DNA from: Oscillospiraceae bacterium
Lineage (GTDB): Bacteria > Bacillota_A > Clostridia > Saccharofermentanales > Saccharofermentanaceae
Length of the DNA: 8,166 nucleotides
Reading direction: 5' to 3'
Assembly (NCBI GenBank): GCA_902803365.1
Contig: CADCPU010000185.1
Location: 1-8,166 of the forward strand
Part shown: one piece after another, positions 5,332 to 8,166 of the stretch
Layout of the letters: every line of letters starts with the position of its first letter
Numbering within the stretch: position 1 is the stretch's first letter
The notes under the pieces: generated by a model
The model's input: only the letters and a program-made list of their open reading frames with translations
The model's database searches: none
Told to the model about the DNA's origin: nothing
Translations under genes and position numbers: made by a program

Positions 5332-6906
5332 TTAGAATTGATTATAGATAAACTGCGTCGAATCGTAACCCGTGCCGTATGCGCCGAATACCGCGATAAC
5401 GACAACGAGAAGTGCGAGCAGTACATATCTTAATGCGAACGTCTCGTTCTTAAATACGATGCCGCGCTTAGCCTTCACGATACTCACCGTAAGGATAACG
5501 ACGAATGCGGCAACAAGGATGATGTAGTCGTGGGATGCAAGTCCGAGCTCGAGAAGAGATCCGTCCGTGAAGATCTTGAAGTTCGGCTTTGTAAACATCG
5601 TAGCGACCATCTTGAACGTGAGAGGCACGTTCCTGTAGCAGTCGAACATCCTTATCATGCTCATCAGAAGTATCGTTCTTATGATCTCGAAAACACCGTA
5701 GCCTGCCTTATCCTTCAGTTTGAACTTACCGTGGAACTTGGCATAGAGCGGCTCGAGTTCCTGTGAGATCATGATGACTACGAAGTTCATGAGACCCCAG
5801 ACGATGAAGTTCCATGCTGCGCCGTGCCAAAGTCCCGTCGTAAACCAGACGAGGAAGGACGAGAGATAGACGCTCACGCGCTTGCCGATGTTCTGGCCCA
5901 AGTGTTTTCGAGACCACTTGGAGAGCTTGAGCATCGGGCCGCAGACTGATACCGGATAAAAGATATAATCGGTAAACCACGTGCCCATCGTGATGTGCCA
6001 GCGGTTCCAGTATTCCTTGATGTTCTTGGAAAAATACGGAAGATTGAAGTTCTCTTTAAGATCTATGCCGAGGACCTTGGCGATACCGATAGTGATGTCG
6101 ATGCCGCCCGTAAAGTCGCAGTAGAGTTCAAAAGCGTAGAACATCATGGCGACGAATACATATGTGCCTTCGTATGCAGTATCGGAAATGAGCGCCGTTA
6201 CGGCCGTGATGATCCTGTCGGCTACAACGAGTTTTTTGAAGTAACCCCAAACGATCCTCGTAAGGCCGGCGTTCATATTGTCCCATGAAAACGGATGAGG
6301 TCCGTAGAGCGTGGCGGACAGATCCGAAAAGCGGCTGATAGGACCCTGAACGAGCTGCGGGAAGAACGACACAAAGAGGAGGAATCTCAAAGGATTACGC
6401 TCTGCTTCGTGCTTGCCCCTGTAAACGTCGATTATATAACCGCAGGCCTGGAAGGTATAAAAAGAAATACCCATAGGCACGATCATATTGACGGTCGCAA
6501 GCTTCTTGGGGTCAGAAAGAAAACTGTTGATGTTATTGATCACAAAATTGGTGTACTTGGTGACGCAGAGGATACCCAAGGCCAAAACAAGACCGAGGAC
6601 CATGATCCTGCGCTTGTTCGTCTTGGTGCGCGCCTTAATCGCCTTTTTCTCTTCTTTGGTTATCTCGGCAGCACGGGCTTTGAGCTCTGAAGCACACTTC
6701 GCGTCAGCCTTGTTCATGAGGATACCCGACACGTAGATGATGGAAGCAGTAACGCCTATAAAGATCAGGTAGCGCGGGTCAGCGAACCAGTAAAATGCCA
6801 AACTTCCTATGAGAAGGAGCGGCCATTGAGCTCTTTTGGGTACGACATAGTAAAGCACGGTCAGTGCCACTACAAAAGCTAAGAACTCAAGAGAAGTAAA
6901 GAGCAT
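5332..6906 (-). CDS. MBOAT-family O-acyltransferase (AlgI/DltB type)
   Basis: The 524-residue multi-pass membrane protein opens with MLFTSLEFLAF, a typical MBOAT start. Family landmarks are SFYTFQ (148-153), FFPQLVQGPI (181-190), a CDFTGG segment (263-268), NRWHITMGTW (301-310, H304) and TGLWHGAAWNFIVWG (357-371), where H361 matches the catalytic His. About a dozen hydrophobic segments are visible. A highly charged Lys/Glu/Ala loop (66-100) is probably cytoplasmic and helical. The length is that of AlgI (about 520) rather than DltB (about 400). The protein ends FIYNQF. It lies 8 bp after the carrier protein gene; a possible GAGGA (6919-6923) inside the last carrier codons is 12 bases from the ATG. 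It should accept an acyl group from the carrier inside the cell and pass it outward for polymer modification. Confidence 0.93.
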   Translation of the reverse strand: MLFTSLEFLAFVVALTVLYYVVPKRAQWPLLLIGSLAFYWFADPRYLIFIGVTASIIYVSGILMNKADAKCASELKARAAEITKEEKKAIKARTKTNKRRIMVLGLVLALGILCVTKYTNFVINNINSFLSDPKKLATVNMIVPMGISFYTFQACGYIIDVYRGKHEAERNPLRFLLFVSFFPQLVQGPISRFSDLSATLYGPHPFSWDNMNAGLTRIVWGYFKKLVVADRIITAVTALISDTAYEGTYVFVAMMFYAFELYCDFTGGIDITIGIAKVLGIDLKENFNLPYFSKNIKEYWNRWHITMGTWFTDYIFYPVSVCGPMLKLSKWSRKHLGQNIGKRVSVYLSSFLVWFTTGLWHGAAWNFIVWGLMNFVVIMISQELEPLYAKFHGKFKLKDKAGYGVFEIIRTILLMSMIRMFDCYRNVPLTFKMVATMFTKPNFKIFTDGSLLELGLASHDYIILVAAFVVILTVSIVKAKRGIVFKNETFALRYVLLALLVVVIAVFGAYGTGYDSTQFIYNQF

Positions 6907-6914
6907 CCGTCAGA

Positions 6915-7145
6915 TCAATCCTCGTCTGAGAGTTTCTCGATAAGGGCGTAGAGAGCCTTAGCGGAATTGAAGTTGTCAGGGATGATCTCCTCAGCAGGGA
7001 TAACTACGTCGAACTCCTCGCTGATCTCGGAGATGACGGATACGATGTCGAATGAATCGAGGATCTTGTCATCGATCAAAGTCTCGCATGACTCAAAGTC
7101 CACGTCAGGGTGAAGTTCCTTTAAGATATCAATAAGCTTGTCCAT
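6915..7145 (-). CDS. DltC-like acyl/aminoacyl carrier protein
   Basis: The protein has 76 residues, is strongly acidic and helical, which is the normal size for a carrier protein. The motif ILDSFDIV (28-35) places S31 as the site for 4'-phosphopantetheine, and LDSFD is closer to the D-alanyl carrier DltC than to fatty-acid ACP, which usually has DSLD. AAGGAG (complement of 7154-7159) sits 8 bases before the ATG and overlaps the stop of the ligase gene. Lying between an adenylating ligase and an MBOAT, it should be loaded by the first and deliver to the second. No phosphopantetheinyl transferase is in the window. A fatty-acid role is unlikely in this setting. Confidence 0.92.
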   Translation of the reverse strand: MDKLIDILKELHPDVDFESCETLIDDKILDSFDIVSVISEISEEFDVVIPAEEIIPDNFNSAKALYALIEKLSDED

Positions 7146-7157
7146 TGTTTGTACTCC

Positions 7158-8166
7158 TTAGTCTGCTGCCGCAAGTTTTTTCCTGTCGATCTTACCGTTA
7201 GCCGTAAGAGGCATCGTATCGAGCTTGTCGACCTTGTTAGGGATCATGTAGCGCGGCAGTTTTTCTTTCAATATTGATATGATATCACTTATCTCCGGTT
7301 CTCCGACATAAAACAATCTTATCTTGTCTTTTTCTTTGTCGTAGACGGCACAGCAGGATCTTACGTCTTCGATCATATTGACGTTGACTTCGATCTCGCC
7401 GAGCTCGATCCTGTGACCCATATGCTTGATCTGGTAGTCCTTACGCGATACGAAGACGAGCTCTCCCCTGTCGTTACGCTTACCGATATCGCCCGTCCTG
7501 TAGATGAGCTCAGGATATCTGTCGTTAAGAGGATTCTGAACAAAGACCTCGTTGGTCTTTTCGAAGTTGCCGTAGTAACCGAGCGTCAGTGAAGTGCCTC
7601 GTACGCAGATCTCGCCTTCCTCGCCGTCCTTGCAGAGCTTGTTCTCTGAATTGAGAAGAAGGATCTCTGTATTCTTGAACGGGCCTCCGATCGGGACGCT
7701 GTCGCCCGGCTCAAATTCGCGGTCGACCTTGAAGTAACAGCACATACCTGTCGCTTCAGTAGGTCCGTAGAGGTTCGTGAACTTCGCGTTCGGCAGGTTC
7801 TCGCGCCAGATGTTGAGCTGCTTTATCGGGAAGACCTCGCTTCCGAAAGCGATATTCGTCAGATACTCGGGCTTTACCTTATCGAAAGTCTTGAACGAAG
7901 AGATCATAGTAAGCGCGGATACGACCCAGCAGACCGTGTTGATCTTGTGCTCGTTCAGGAATTCCACAAGCTTTATCGGGAACATGAAAAGCGACTTCGG
8001 TACGATTACCGTCGTAGCACCGAACTTGAGCGTCGGATAAAGCTCCTTGAGGCAGGCGTCAAAATAAAGAGGCGTCTGATTCGCAAATCTTGTCTCGTGG
8101 TTAAATCCCAGTACATCAGAGAGATTCTCGATATAGTCGATGACTGACCTGTGGCAGGCAACGACA
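7158..8166 (-). CDS. DltA-like AMP-forming amino/carboxylic acid:carrier protein ligase, N-terminus missing
   Basis: The frame is open to the right edge, giving 335 residues of the C-terminal part; an internal Met at 7985 is not the start, because the 60 codons before it continue the domain (HRSVIDYIENLSDVLGF ... NQTPLYFDACLKELYPTL). Numbering from the first visible codon, adenylation motifs are NLYGPTEATG (131-140), YRTGD (222-226), the hinge region RKDYQIKHMGHRIELGEIE (241-259) and NGKIDRK (323-329) with catalytic K325. The P-loop-like SGTTG motif lies outside. The enzyme should form an acyl-adenylate with ATP and load it on the adjacent carrier protein. It resembles DltA and stand-alone NRPS A domains. 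The segment AFGSEVFP (106-113) differs from the FCGEVLP I recall in Bacillus DltA, so the substrate may not be D-alanine. It is the first visible gene of the operon, 12 bp before the carrier gene. Confidence 0.9.
   Translation of the reverse strand, partial: VVACHRSVIDYIENLSDVLGFNHETRFANQTPLYFDACLKELYPTLKFGATTVIVPKSLFMFPIKLVEFLNEHKINTVCWVVSALTMISSFKTFDKVKPEYLTNIAFGSEVFPIKQLNIWRENLPNAKFTNLYGPTEATGMCCYFKVDREFEPGDSVPIGGPFKNTEILLLNSENKLCKDGEEGEICVRGTSLTLGYYGNFEKTNEVFVQNPLNDRYPELIYRTGDIGKRNDRGELVFVSRKDYQIKHMGHRIELGEIEVNVNMIEDVRSCCAVYDKEKDKIRLFYVGEPEISDIISILKEKLPRYMIPNKVDKLDTMPLTANGKIDRKKLAAAD

Noticed and set aside
6915..7145. A fatty-acid synthesis ACP
   Set aside because: The serine motif is LDSFD rather than the usual DSLD, and the neighbours are an adenylating ligase and an MBOAT, not fab genes.
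7158..7985. Treating the Met at 7985 as the start of the ligase
   Set aside because: The frame stays open for 60 more codons to the window edge and encodes conserved adenylation-domain sequence; no ribosome site precedes 7985.

Overview
The window looks like a chromosomal fragment from a Gram-positive anaerobe of the class Clostridia (Lachnospiraceae/Oscillospiraceae-like). This rests on moderate GC content, strong AGGAGG-type ribosome sites, a consensus sigma-A promoter, an ABC-2 permease type common in that group, and a dlt-like envelope operon. The species cannot be named from the sequence alone.

Layout. Positions 1-588 (+) hold the C-terminal part of a membrane permease that begins outside the window. 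A small five-helix membrane protein (591-1052, -) converges on it, with only 2 bp between the stops. A short divergent intergenic region follows, then a cytosolic response-regulator/diguanylate cyclase (1180-2529, +) with REC, an intact GGDEF domain and a second, degenerate GGDEF-like domain. Six bases after its stop begins a perfect consensus promoter driving tRNA-Pro with the unusual anticodon AGG (2580-2655) and its own strong terminator. About 200 bp between convergent transcription units (2656-2890) contain three copies of an approximately 30-bp palindrome-cored repeat and the terminator of the next minus-strand gene. That gene (2891-3619, -) encodes a TerB-like protein with a C-terminal zinc ribbon and has its own likely promoter.

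The right half (3708-8166, all -) is one tightly packed operon whose start lies beyond the window. In transcription order it reads: DltA-like adenylating ligase (N-terminus missing), DltC-like carrier protein, AlgI/DltB-type MBOAT acyltransferase, membrane-anchored SGNH/DltD-like protein, and a lipoprotein whose start codon overlaps the preceding stop (ATGA). Gaps inside the operon are 8-12 bp or a 4-base overlap. The inferred pathway is: the ligase activates a small carboxylic or amino acid with ATP and loads it on Ser31 of the carrier; the MBOAT moves it across the membrane; the SGNH protein transfers it to a cell-envelope polymer; the lipoprotein is a likely surface accessory.

The most interesting points are deviations of this cassette from a textbook dlt operon: ligase-carrier-MBOAT-SGNH gene order, an AlgI-sized MBOAT ending in a DltX-like FIYNQF tail, a Cys at the expected SGNH nucleophile position, a pocket segment in the ligase unlike DltA as I recall it, and the coupled lipoprotein. 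No CRISPR array, insertion sequence, phage gene or rRNA was seen.
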